NCBI RefSeq assembly: GCF_000235565.1
Contig: NC_017527.1
Location: 1,488,001 to 1,552,000 of the forward strand
Source of the DNA: Methanothrix harundinacea 6Ac
GTDB lineage: Archaea; Halobacteriota; Methanosarcinia; Methanotrichales; Methanotrichaceae
Length of the DNA: 64,000 bases
Direction of reading: 5' to 3'
Under the pieces are notes generated by a model. That model was not told where the DNA came from. It saw only the letters and a program-made list of their open reading frames with translations, and did not search any database. Both the position numbers and the translations under genes were made by a program. This document shows positions 31,952 through 40,720 of the stretch, piece after piece (position 1 is the first letter of the stretch; the number at the start of each line of letters is the position of its first letter).

Positions 31952-32995
31952 TTGGTATTATCTGCGATCACAGAATTTGCAGCCCAGGAGCCTAAGATAT
32001 ACGCTCTGATCATCGGGCTCATCGCCGCCGCCATCCTCGCCTCCGTCATCAACGTGGTGGCGATGCTCTTGGTCTGGCTCGAGAGGAAGGTCATGGGCGA
32101 CTTTCAGGCTCGGTACGGGCCGAACAGGGTCGGCGGCCGGTGGGGCGTCCTTCAGCTCGGCGCTGACGCCATCAAGCTATTCACAAAAGAGGATGTCATC
32201 CCCCGGGGAGCGGACAAGCCCGTCTTTGTCTGGGCTCCCATCGTGGCGGTGGCGACGACTATGCTGGTGGCGGGGGCCCTCCCCTTCGGAGCCGTGATCA
32301 TAGACGGCAGAGAGATCCCCCTGGTGGTGGCCAACATGGACATCAGCGCCTTCTACATCGAAGCGGCGCTGAGCATCATGGCGATATCCGCCTTCATGGC
32401 TGGCTGGTCCTCCAACAACAAGTACTCGATGCTGGGAGCCTTTCGAGGCATCGCCAGGATGATCGCGTACGAGGTTCCGATGGGGGTCTGCGTCATCAGC
32501 GTCGCCATCATGGCCCACAGCCTGAACGTGGTGGAGATCGTCCATGCCCAGCAGGGGATCTGGTTTGCCCTGGCCCAGCCGATAGGTTTTGTCATCTTCG
32601 GCATCGCCCTCATCACGGACTTGGGGAGGATGCCCTTCGACCAGACCGAGGCTGAAGAGGAGATCATAGCCGGCTACAACACAGAGTACAGCGGCATCCG
32701 GTTCGGCCTCCTCTACTTCCAGGAGTATATCGTGATGCTCCTCGGGTCGATCCTCCTCGTCCACCTCTACCTCGGTGGCTGGAACGGCCCCGTCATCCCG
32801 GTGATCTCCTTCATATCACCTATGATCTGGTTCTTCATGAAGCTCGTCATAGTGCTGGTGGCCCTGATATGGATCAGGGTATCTCTGCCGCGGTTCAGGA
32901 TAGACCAGGTCACGGACCTGGGATGGAAGATCCTTCTGCCCCTCTCGATGGTCAACCTCGGATGGGCGGTCGCCGTGGGGCTTTACTTCGCATGA
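31952..32995 (+). CDS. fpoH: F420H2 dehydrogenase subunit H
   Basis: A 347-residue membrane subunit homologous to NuoH, with eight or so helices and the conserved LVWLERKVMGDFQARYGPNR motif after the first. It anchors the soluble arm and lines the methanophenazine channel. TTG start behind GTAGGAGGG; fpoI follows after about ten bases. Confidence 0.95.
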   Translation: MVLSAITEFAAQEPKIYALIIGLIAAAILASVINVVAMLLVWLERKVMGDFQARYGPNRVGGRWGVLQLGADAIKLFTKEDVIPRGADKPVFVWAPIVAVATTMLVAGALPFGAVIIDGREIPLVVANMDISAFYIEAALSIMAISAFMAGWSSNNKYSMLGAFRGIARMIAYEVPMGVCVISVAIMAHSLNVVEIVHAQQGIWFALAQPIGFVIFGIALITDLGRMPFDQTEAEEEIIAGYNTEYSGIRFGLLYFQEYIVMLLGSILLVHLYLGGWNGPVIPVISFISPMIWFFMKLVIVLVALIWIRVSLPRFRIDQVTDLGWKILLPLSMVNLGWAVAVGLYFA

Positions 32996-33006
32996 GGTGA
33001 CGATCT

Positions 33007-33564
33007 ATGGTCCTCAAGAACCTCAAAATGACCTTTAAGCGGGCAACAAGCGGCGTGGAGGTCACCCGTCTCTATCCAGAGAAGATCATGGATCTTCCCG
33101 ATGCGGAGAGGGGGGTCCACGTTCTGGAGATCAGGAAGTGCATAGGATGCGGAGCGTGTGCACGGATCTGCCCCAACGACTGCATCAAGCTCGTGGCCTA
33201 CTCCCGCGGAAACCCGGTCAAGAACAAGAAGCTCCAGTATCCTCAGATAGACTATGGCAGGTGCATGTTCTGCGGCCTCTGCGTCGACGACTGCCCTGCC
33301 AGCTGCCTGATTATGTCCAAGCAGTTCGAGATATCGGGCTGGAACAGGGAAGACATAATCTACGACCCTGAGGATATCGCCGTCGGCCTCTACTCCGACC
33401 AGGAGCTGGCCGAGCTCGCCGAGGAGGCGAGGAAGGCCGAAGAGGAGAAGAAGAGGAAGGCCGCCGAGGCAGCCAAGGCCAAGAAGGAGAAGGCAGCCAA
33501 GGCCGCCGATGAAGGAGATAAGGGATCCGGCGAAAAGGCCGCAAAGAAGAAGAAGGCAGAATAA
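33007..33564 (+). CDS. fpoI: F420H2 dehydrogenase subunit I with Lys-rich tail
   Basis: A 185-residue ferredoxin-type subunit homologous to NuoI. Two 4Fe-4S sites are clear: KCIGCGACARICPNDC near residue 45 and RCMFCGLCVDDCPASC near 82. The last 50 or so residues are an unusual extension rich in Lys, Ala and Glu that ends in KKKK-type blocks, about 15 Lys in total, predicted to be a charged helix. If FpoF is absent from the complex, such a basic tail could dock acidic ferredoxin; this is inference. ATG behind GAGGTGACG. Confidence 0.95.
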   Translation: MVLKNLKMTFKRATSGVEVTRLYPEKIMDLPDAERGVHVLEIRKCIGCGACARICPNDCIKLVAYSRGNPVKNKKLQYPQIDYGRCMFCGLCVDDCPASCLIMSKQFEISGWNREDIIYDPEDIAVGLYSDQELAELAEEARKAEEEKKRKAAEAAKAKKEKAAKAADEGDKGSGEKAAKKKKAE

Positions 33565-33584
33565 ACATCGGAGGGTGAGACAGG

Positions 33585-33884
33585 ATGATAGATCTGACTC
33601 AATTTTATGATATAAGGTTCCTGATTGAGCTGGGAGCTTTCTCTCTGCTCGCAGTGATCATCCTCGGCCTCTCAATCCTCACCGTCTACTCCAGAAATAT
33701 AGTCCACAGCGGCCTTTACCTCCTGGGGAGCTTCGCCGCGGTGGCTGCGTTATACATATTCCTGAACGCCACCTTCGTCGGAGTGGCCCAGGTTCTGGTG
33801 TACATCGGAGCGGTTGGGGTGCTGATACTCTTCGCAATAATGCTCACAAAGAAGACGCTGATGGAGGAGGAGACCCATGGTTAA
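33585..33884 (+). CDS. fpoJ: F420H2 dehydrogenase subunit J, N-terminal part
   Basis: A 99-residue membrane protein equivalent to the N-terminal half of NuoJ (EIGAFSLLAVIILGLSILTVYSRN pattern, YIGAVGVLILFAIML). The NuoJ sequence is divided between two genes, as in Methanosarcina. The next gene begins inside its last codons. Confidence 0.9.
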   Translation: MIDLTQFYDIRFLIELGAFSLLAVIILGLSILTVYSRNIVHSGLYLLGSFAAVAALYIFLNATFVGVAQVLVYIGAVGVLILFAIMLTKKTLMEEETHG

Positions 33885-34143
33885 GGTCAAGACTTCGATT
33901 CTGATGTTGATCTTCCTGGCCACGCTGATCGTCCTCCTTGCAGCGACGCCTTGGGGCGGCGAGGAGATGGGTTCGTACAGCTTCGAGCCTAGAGAGGGGA
34001 ATAGGGCCCCGGAGAGCGGGATAGGGGACATCGGCGTCGAGATCTTCACGTTGTACATCGTCGCCTTCGAGGTCCTCGGCCTGGTTCTCCTGGCAGCCAT
34101 GATCGGGGCGATATACGTCGCAAGAAAGGAGTTGCCAAGATGA
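33877..34143 (+). CDS. fpoJ: F420H2 dehydrogenase subunit J, C-terminal part
   Basis: An 88-residue protein with two membrane helices joined by a polar loop; the second helix ([21 protein letters not shown]) matches the final helices of NuoJ. It overlaps the preceding gene by eight bases, so both halves are made together. Likely a stable part of the membrane arm. Confidence 0.87.
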   Translation: MVKVKTSILMLIFLATLIVLLAATPWGGEEMGSYSFEPREGNRAPESGIGDIGVEIFTLYIVAFEVLGLVLLAAMIGAIYVARKELPR

Positions 34144-34165
34144 CGGGGTGGAGGGAGGAAAAGAG

Positions 34166-34468
34166 ATGATCCCACTGGTGCTATACGTGCTGCTGGCGTC
34201 GGCGATGTTCACCATCGGCCTTTATGGCCTTCTGACCCAGCGGAACGGTATCAAGCTTATGATGTGCGTGGAGATCCTGCTGAACAGCGCAAACATCAAT
34301 CTGGTGGCGTTCTCGGCTTACCTGCCCAACGTAAACGGCCAGGTCTTCGCCCTGTTCTCCATCGCCCTCGCCGCTGCGGAGGCGGGCGTTGGATTTGCCA
34401 TATTGATCACGCTGTACAGGCTGTACGGAACCATAGAACTGGACAACATCAACGCTCTGAGGTGGTAA
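34166..34468 (+). CDS. fpoK: F420H2 dehydrogenase subunit K
   Basis: A 100-residue three-helix protein homologous to NuoK ([17 protein letters not shown], conserved Glu in the second helix, and [17 protein letters not shown] with the second membrane Glu). The start ATG at 34166 is preferred over GTG 34148 because GAGGGAGGAA lies just before it and the family starts here. Confidence 0.93.
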   Translation: MIPLVLYVLLASAMFTIGLYGLLTQRNGIKLMMCVEILLNSANINLVAFSAYLPNVNGQVFALFSIALAAAEAGVGFAILITLYRLYGTIELDNINALRW

Positions 34469-34472
34469 AGGG

Positions 34473-36431
34473 ATGTACCAAGATTACGCCTATCTGATCG
34501 TGGGGCTGCCGGTACTGGCCTTCGTCCTCACGATCTTTCTCGGCTGGCATCTGCCAAAGGGAGGCGGGTTCTTCACGGTTCTGGCAACCTTCGCAGGGTT
34601 CATACTCTCCTTCGGTATATTCAGGGAGATATACCCCAACGACGAGATCGTCCACCAGTCGATGCACTGGTTTGCGAGCTTCAACGCCGGGATCCTGATC
34701 GATCCCCTGGCGATAGTGATGCTCCTGATGGTCACCTTCGTCTGTACCCTGATTCACACCTATGCCCTAGGGTACATGGAGGGGGACCCCGGGATGGCCC
34801 GGTACTTCGCCGAGGCCGGCCTCTTTACGGCGGCGATGCTCGGCCTCGTCTTCTCGGACAACCTGCTCCAGCTCTTCATCTTCTGGGAGCTCGTCGGACT
34901 CTGCTCCTACCTGCTCATCGGGTTCTGGTACCGAAAGCCCTCGGCGGCCTCCGCCGCCAAGAAGGCCTTCCTGGTGACCAGGGTTGGAGACGTGATGTTC
35001 CTCGCGGGGATAGTCCTTCTCTATACCAACATGGTGAAGCTGAACCTCGTCCTGCCTGAGGGGGCTTACCTCCTCCAGTTCCAGACGATATACGACAGCC
35101 TGACCCTGATACCGCCAGACCAGCTCACCTGGATCGCCATCTTCCTCTTCGGAGGGGCCGTCGGCAAGTCCGGTCAGTTCCCCCTGCACGTCTGGCTTCC
35201 CGACGCCATGGAGGGTCCCACCACCGTCTCGGCGATGATCCATGCCGCGACGATGGTTACCGCCGGTGTCTATCTGGTGGCGAGGATGTTCCCGCTCTTC
35301 TACGCGGCCCCCAACGGCCTCACCGTCGTCGCATACGTCGGCGCCTTTACGGCGCTATTCGCGGCAACGATGGGCCTGGTGATGTTCGACATCAAGAGGG
35401 TCCTCGCCTACTCGACGGTCAGCCAGCTCGGTTACATGATGGCAGCCCTGGGGTTCGGCGCTGCCGTAGGGGCTACGGCCGTGGGCGTCTCCATCTTCCA
35501 CCTGATCGGCCACTCCTTCTTCAAGGCCCTCCTCTTCCTCTGCGCCGGTAGCGTCATCCACGCCGTCGGCACCAACGACATGAGGGAGATGGGAGGGGTC
35601 CTGAAGCACATGAAGTGGACCGGCCTGACGATGCTCGCGGGCTCCCTCACCCTGGCCGGGTTCCCCTATACCACCGGGTTCTTCAGCAAGGACGAGATCA
35701 TCATCCTCGCCTTCGAGAACGGAGCCTTCGGCCTCGGATGGATCCCGTACGTCTTCGTTATCCTCGCCGCCCTCTTGACGGCGATCTACACCTTCCGGCT
35801 CTGGTTCCTCACCTTCGACGGCGAGGCGAGGAGCGACTACCACAAGCACGAGTCCCCCTGGATCATGCTGGGACCCCTGGTGATCCTGGCGATCTTCGCC
35901 CTCTTCATGGGGATGCCTTCCCAGGAGGGGTTCTACCACTACGTCGGAAACAACTTCGATCACTTCGGGGTAGACTTCGAGGAGCTGGCGGTGATCGGGG
36001 GCCATCACGTCTCCCACGCTCACGTCCACGAGCCGCTGATCTTCAAGCTCCTGCCGATCATCATCGGAGTCGGCGGCATCATCGTCGCAGCCCTCTTCTA
36101 CTCGCGGTGGAAGAGGTTCGATCCGGGGATGGTCACCTCGGAGAGGGATCCCCTTCGGAAGATCCTCCTCAAGAGGTACTACCAGAACGAGATCTACACC
36201 CTCTGGTTCGCAGAGAAGGTGGTCTACGGTATAGCCATCGTCTCCAACATGATCGACCTCAAGATCATCGACGGAGCGGTGAACAAAATTAGCGCCATAT
36301 CCGTCGGAATCGGCGGGACGGTCCGCAAGCTCCAGACCGGGGTGATCCAGAACTACCTCACCGCCATAGTCCTGGGAGTTGCGGTCCTGCTGATACTTAT
36401 TCAGCTGGCGTCGATGGGGGTGGCGATATGA
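34473..36431 (+). CDS. fpoL: F420H2 dehydrogenase subunit L
   Basis: A 652-residue antiporter-like proton-pumping subunit homologous to NuoL. It has the helix-5 Glu in FWELVGLCSYLLIG, the Lys helix motif GKSGQFPLHVWLPDAMEGPT, a His-containing helix 8 segment (GHSFFKALLFLCAGS) and the long lateral helix at the end. A His-rich loop (HHVSHAHVHE) precedes the last helices. It is followed by fpoM with a four-base overlap. Confidence 0.95.
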   Translation: MYQDYAYLIVGLPVLAFVLTIFLGWHLPKGGGFFTVLATFAGFILSFGIFREIYPNDEIVHQSMHWFASFNAGILIDPLAIVMLLMVTFVCTLIHTYALGYMEGDPGMARYFAEAGLFTAAMLGLVFSDNLLQLFIFWELVGLCSYLLIGFWYRKPSAASAAKKAFLVTRVGDVMFLAGIVLLYTNMVKLNLVLPEGAYLLQFQTIYDSLTLIPPDQLTWIAIFLFGGAVGKSGQFPLHVWLPDAMEGPTTVSAMIHAATMVTAGVYLVARMFPLFYAAPNGLTVVAYVGAFTALFAATMGLVMFDIKRVLAYSTVSQLGYMMAALGFGAAVGATAVGVSIFHLIGHSFFKALLFLCAGSVIHAVGTNDMREMGGVLKHMKWTGLTMLAGSLTLAGFPYTTGFFSKDEIIILAFENGAFGLGWIPYVFVILAALLTAIYTFRLWFLTFDGEARSDYHKHESPWIMLGPLVILAIFALFMGMPSQEGFYHYVGNNFDHFGVDFEELAVIGGHHVSHAHVHEPLIFKLLPIIIGVGGIIVAALFYSRWKRFDPGMVTSERDPLRKILLKRYYQNEIYTLWFAEKVVYGIAIVSNMIDLKIIDGAVNKISAISVGIGGTVRKLQTGVIQNYLTAIVLGVAVLLILIQLASMGVAI

Positions 36432-37930
36432 TGGATAACGCCATATCGTTGATGATCGCCTTACCTCTCCTGGCAGCGGTAGTGGCCTTCTTCGCCGGAA
36501 GGTTGGCGAAGTACGCGGCCCTGATCGGGTCTCTAGTGCCTCTGGCGATATCCCTCCAGATGTTCCAGGAGTTCGACAAGACCTCGAACGCTATGCAGTT
36601 TGTGGAGAGCTACGACTGGGTACCCGCCCTAGGCGTCAAGTACACCGTGGGCGTCGACGGCATTGGGCTTCCCCTGATCCTCCTCTCCACCATTGTGAGC
36701 ATCCTCGTGGTGGTATACTCCTGGGGCGAGAAGACGAGGTCCAACCAGTTCTTCGCCCTCCTCCTCCTCAACGAGGTGGGGGTCCTCGGAGTCTTTACAG
36801 CCCTCGACTTCTTCCTATTCTACATCTTCTGGGAGGTCGTGCTGATACCCATGTTCTTCCTGATAGGGATATGGGGCGGTCCGAGGAAGGACTACGCTGC
36901 GATTAAGTTCTTCATCTACACTCACGTGGCGAGCCTGATAATGCTCTTATCCATATTCGGGCTCTACTTCAGCTACAGGACGCCTGAGGGCATGAGGACC
37001 TTCGACATGATGACCCTCCTCCAGGCGACGGGAGATTCGACGATCTTCTCGCCGATGCTCCTGAACTTGATCTTCTTCGGGCTCCTCTTCGGGTTCCTGG
37101 TGAAGATGCCCGCGGTCCCCTTCCACACCTGGCTGCCGGACGCTCACGTCGAGGCGCCGACGGCGGGGTCCGTCCTCCTGGCGGCCTTACTCCTGAAGAT
37201 GGGAGGCTACGGCCTCTTCAGGATCGTGATGCCGATGCTCCCGAACGTCTCCAGCCACTACATCACCCTGATGGCGGTGATAGGGGTCATCAGCATAATT
37301 TACGGCGGCTTCCTGGCGCTGGCCCAGAAGGACCTGAAGAAGATGGTCGCCTACTCCAGCGTCAGCCACATGGGGTACGTCCTCCTCGGAGCGGGGGCCC
37401 TCAGCGTCCTATCGGTCCAGGGGGCTATGTTCCAGCAGTTCAGCCACGGGCTGATCACCTGCGTCCTCTTCATGTCCGCCGGAACGATCCAGCACACCGC
37501 TGGCACCAGGATCATCTCCGATCTCGGCGGCCTATCCGATAGGATGCCGAAGTTTGCGGTCCTGATGCTGGCCGGGTTCATGGCCTCTCTCGGCCTTCCG
37601 GGGATGTGCGGCTTTGTAGCAGAGGTCTCGGTCCTGGCCGGGGCGTATCAGAACCTCCCCGTCTACGTCCTGATAGTGATCTTCGGCGGCATCGCCGTCA
37701 CCGCAGGCTACCACCTGTGGGCGATGCAGAAGGTCATGTTCGGGCCGATCCTGAAGAAGTACCTGGATCTCAAAGATCCTCATTCCTACGAGATCCTCTC
37801 CATGAGCATCCTCATCCTGCTCATAATCTACTTCGGGGTCCAGCCGGCGACGATCACGGACATCATGGGCGTGGCAGCCCAGCCGCTGGTCGATCCGTTT
37901 ACCGCTATCGCTCAGGCGGGGGTGATCTGA
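36428..37930 (+). CDS. fpoM: F420H2 dehydrogenase subunit M
   Basis: A 500-residue antiporter-like subunit homologous to NuoM (FWEVVLIPMFFLIGIWGG, KMPAVPFHTWLPDAHVEAPT, MVAYSSVSHMGYV). It pumps protons within the membrane arm. ATG overlaps the fpoL stop (ATGATGG), and fpoN starts two bases after its own stop. Confidence 0.95.
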   Translation: MMDNAISLMIALPLLAAVVAFFAGRLAKYAALIGSLVPLAISLQMFQEFDKTSNAMQFVESYDWVPALGVKYTVGVDGIGLPLILLSTIVSILVVVYSWGEKTRSNQFFALLLLNEVGVLGVFTALDFFLFYIFWEVVLIPMFFLIGIWGGPRKDYAAIKFFIYTHVASLIMLLSIFGLYFSYRTPEGMRTFDMMTLLQATGDSTIFSPMLLNLIFFGLLFGFLVKMPAVPFHTWLPDAHVEAPTAGSVLLAALLLKMGGYGLFRIVMPMLPNVSSHYITLMAVIGVISIIYGGFLALAQKDLKKMVAYSSVSHMGYVLLGAGALSVLSVQGAMFQQFSHGLITCVLFMSAGTIQHTAGTRIISDLGGLSDRMPKFAVLMLAGFMASLGLPGMCGFVAEVSVLAGAYQNLPVYVLIVIFGGIAVTAGYHLWAMQKVMFGPILKKYLDLKDPHSYEILSMSILILLIIYFGVQPATITDIMGVAAQPLVDPFTAIAQAGVI

Positions 37931-37931
37931 A

Positions 37932-39410
37932 GTGACACTGACATTCGGTGACTATCTCTCTATCTTCGGGGCAGAGGCTCTGCTGACGGGGCTATCGCTG
38001 GTGATGGTCCTCATCGGCCTGTTCATGAAGAGCAAGAACCTGATGGGATACCTGAGCCTGGCGGGGCTGGTCGCCTCTTTGTTCCTGGTGATGGGCGCTG
38101 ACATGACCAAAGGCCCCCTGATCTTCGGGACGCTGGAGGTCGACGCCCTATCCCAGTTCTTCAAGCTCGTCTTCGTCGCAGTCGCCCTCATCGTGGTGAT
38201 GGCAGGTCTGAGCAGGTACAAGGACAGCCCCGCCCAGGACGAGTTCTACATCCTCCTCCTCCTGGCCACCGTGGGGATGATGGTCGTCGCCAGCTCCATC
38301 GACATCGTCACCCTCTTCGTAGGGTTTGAGCTGGCAAGCCTCGCCACCTACGCCATGGCGGCCTTCGACAAGGAGAGGCAGAACCTGGAAGCTGCGATGA
38401 AGTACTTCATCTTCGGATCGGTCTCGTCGGCGATGATGCTCTTCGGCTTCTCCCTCCTATACGGCCTCTCGGGAACGACGAGGCTAGCGGAGATCGCCGC
38501 CGCCTCCGTGGAGACGATGGGACCTGCGACCCTCGTCGCCCTCCTCTTCGTCGTGGCGGGCTTCGGGTTCAAGATGGCCCTCGTCCCCTTCCACATGTGG
38601 GCTCCCGACACCTACGAAGGGGCTCCGACGATCGTGACGGCCTTCCTTGCGGCGGGCTCGAAGAAGATGGGGTTTGTCGCCGCCTTCAAGGTCATCTTCA
38701 TCGCCCTGATAGCCCTCCGGTTTGAGTGGTACTTGGCCTTCGCCATCCTGGTGGCGATAACCATGACCCTCGGGAACGTCGTGGCCATCTGGCAGAAGAG
38801 CGTCAAGAGGATGCTCGCCTACTCCAGCGTCGCCTACGCCGGGTACATCGCCATCGCCTTCGTCGTCGTCGGAGCCGCAGAGCACGGCGGCCTCGACCTG
38901 GCGGTGGCGCAGAACGGCCTGGCGAGCGGCCTGATGCTCATCCTCGGCCACGCCTTCATGAAGACCGGGGCCTTCATCGCCGCCGCCGTGGTCGGGTACA
39001 TGGCCCTCTCCGAGGGGAGGAAGAACCCCGACGACCTGGAGCAGTATGCGGGCCTCGGCCGAAGGGCGCCGATAACCGCGTTCTGCATGCTGATCTTCCT
39101 CTTCTCGCTATCGGGGATCCCCCCGACGGCGGGGTTCGTCGGGAAGTTCATGCTCTGGGGCTCGGCGATCGACTCCGGCCTCGTCTGGCTGGCGGTGCTA
39201 TTCGCCCTCAACAGCGCTCTCTCCCTGTACTATTACCTTAGGGTGATCATGTACATGTACGTCAGAGAGCCCGCGGGCGGGAAGATCATCGAGCCGAAGG
39301 GGTACGTCCTGGCCATGGTCGCGGCCCTGGTGGTCGTCATCTGGATCGGCGTCTTCCCCCAGGCCTTCGTCGACTTCGCCTACAGTGCAGCAGGGGTTCT
39401 GCTGCACTGA
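37932..39410 (+). CDS. fpoN: F420H2 dehydrogenase subunit N
   Basis: A 492-residue antiporter-like subunit homologous to NuoN (FELASLATYAMAAFDKE, KMALVPFHMWAPDTYEGAPT, MLAYSSVAYAGYIAIAF). It is the last gene of the operon; GTG start. A T-rich run (CTTTCTTTTTTCTC) begins six bases after the stop and probably ends transcription. No fpoO follows. Confidence 0.95.
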   Translation: MTLTFGDYLSIFGAEALLTGLSLVMVLIGLFMKSKNLMGYLSLAGLVASLFLVMGADMTKGPLIFGTLEVDALSQFFKLVFVAVALIVVMAGLSRYKDSPAQDEFYILLLLATVGMMVVASSIDIVTLFVGFELASLATYAMAAFDKERQNLEAAMKYFIFGSVSSAMMLFGFSLLYGLSGTTRLAEIAAASVETMGPATLVALLFVVAGFGFKMALVPFHMWAPDTYEGAPTIVTAFLAAGSKKMGFVAAFKVIFIALIALRFEWYLAFAILVAITMTLGNVVAIWQKSVKRMLAYSSVAYAGYIAIAFVVVGAAEHGGLDLAVAQNGLASGLMLILGHAFMKTGAFIAAAVVGYMALSEGRKNPDDLEQYAGLGRRAPITAFCMLIFLFSLSGIPPTAGFVGKFMLWGSAIDSGLVWLAVLFALNSALSLYYYLRVIMYMYVREPAGGKIIEPKGYVLAMVAALVVVIWIGVFPQAFVDFAYSAAGVLLH

Positions 39411-39435
39411 AAACTTTCTTTTTTCTCGCACCATT
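39411..39435 (+). terminator. Poly-T terminator of the fpo operon
   Basis: CTTTCTTTTTTCTC follows the fpoN stop, the usual archaeal poly-U exit signal; no hairpin is needed. The neighbouring gene is convergent. Confidence 0.55.
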
Positions 39436-39474
39436 TTGACTTCCGATCGTTTTTAAAGCCGAGATTGCTCCCGA

Positions 39475-40041
39475 TTAGAACCCCGTCTCTTCGATCCAAA
39501 ATAGAACTCCCAAAAGGATCAGAGCCGTCGGGATCACCACCATCCAGGGGTTCACCCCCAGGATCTCGGGGATCGTCTTATCCCCGAACTCGCCCCTCCT
39601 CAGCACCCGCTCTTCGAGGCTGGGGTACCTCCAGGCGAAGATGCCGGCCCCGAGGAGGATCCCGCCGACGCCACCCAGGAGGGCGTCGATCGACCCCTGG
39701 CCGACGGCCCCGGCCGCCGTCCCCGGGCAGTAGCCGAGGAGGCCGAAGCCGACGCCGAAGATGAGGCCGCCCAGGGCCGAGGAGCCCCAGGAGCCGGCCT
39801 TGGGGTGGAGGCTCGCGAGGCCGAGGCTTCGCAGGAGGTGGATCCCGACCATGCCGACGATCACCGCCGAGGCCATCACCTTGAAGACGGTGAAGTCGGC
39901 GAGGAGGAGCTGGCCGACGATGACGTCGTATCTGGTGACCCCCCCCTTCTGGAGGAGGAAGCCGAATCCGATCCCGATGAATAGGCCGATGGCGAGCTGG
40001 GCCCGGTGGTTTGATCGCAGATCTTCAATTGCCAAATCCAT
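39475..40041 (-). CDS. YeeE/YedE family sulfur transporter, second half
   Basis: A 188-residue membrane protein of the YeeE/YedE (DUF395) family with about four or five helices. The conserved Cys is seen in GLLGYCPGTAAGAVGQG. Related YeeE proteins take up thiosulfate through Cys-relay sites. ATG 40041 is chosen; the longer reading from 40191 adds a low-complexity stretch that overlaps the upstream partner gene. It lies seven bases after the first-half gene. The pair probably form one transporter. Confidence 0.85.
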   Translation of the reverse strand: MDLAIEDLRSNHRAQLAIGLFIGIGFGFLLQKGGVTRYDVIVGQLLLADFTVFKVMASAVIVGMVGIHLLRSLGLASLHPKAGSWGSSALGGLIFGVGFGLLGYCPGTAAGAVGQGSIDALLGGVGGILLGAGIFAWRYPSLEERVLRRGEFGDKTIPEILGVNPWMVVIPTALILLGVLFWIEETGF

Positions 40042-40048
40042 CACCGCC

Positions 40049-40570
40049 TCAGACCCCGGCCCCGAAGAGGACCATAGCCGTGGCCACCCCGCCGATGAAG
40101 AAGCACGCCACCGCCAGCCACGAGCTTGCGGCGAGCTGGGCAGTCCCGCTGATCCCGTGGCCGCTGGTGCAGCCCCCGGCCCACCGGGCACCGAGGCCCA
40201 TCAGGACGCCTCCCGCGAAGGCGGCGGCGATCCGCAGGATCGGATCGGGTCCGAACCGAGCCGCCCAGAGGGCCGGGACCGCCTCCACCCGGAAGGACCC
40301 CGAGAGGACCGCCGAGAGGAATGCCCCGACGACGATGCCGAAGACGAGGACCACCTCCCAGTCGACGACCGGCTCAAACTTTCGATAGTAGGCCTTGGCC
40401 TCGACCTTCGATCCTCGAAACGCCCTCTCGATCATCCCGCTCCCCCTGGCGTAGGCGGATGAGGTGCCTATGGGCCGGTCAGAGAGGAGGAAGGCCAGGG
40501 TGTTCAAGGCCCCTATCCCAGCACCGACGACGTAGGGGGACCACAGATCCATCTCGAATTGCTCCATCAT
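40049..40570 (-). CDS. YeeE/YedE family sulfur transporter, first half
   Basis: A 173-residue membrane protein of the same family, with the signature Cys motif in ARWAGGCTSGHGISG. ATG 40570 follows GAGGAGATC. It is the first gene of a two-gene unit. The substrate (thiosulfate or another sulfur compound) is inferred from the family. Confidence 0.85.
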   Translation of the reverse strand: MMEQFEMDLWSPYVVGAGIGALNTLAFLLSDRPIGTSSAYARGSGMIERAFRGSKVEAKAYYRKFEPVVDWEVVLVFGIVVGAFLSAVLSGSFRVEAVPALWAARFGPDPILRIAAAFAGGVLMGLGARWAGGCTSGHGISGTAQLAASSWLAVACFFIGGVATAMVLFGAGV

Positions 40571-40720
40571 ACGATCTCCTCGGTCTACCTACCTAGAGGC
40601 GGGACCTTCGGGGGACGGGTCCACCGACCAGGCCCGATCCTCTGGATGATCAATTTAAGTCGTCACATCTTTATAAAGCTGATACGAAGACGGGGACGGA
40701 TCATCGTTGGAGATGAGAAG

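Noticed and set aside
40559-40720. Longer N-terminus for the SAM hydrolase
   Set aside because: The extra 54 residues place an unlikely segment before a normal signal peptide, and a good ribosome site stands before ATG 40721.
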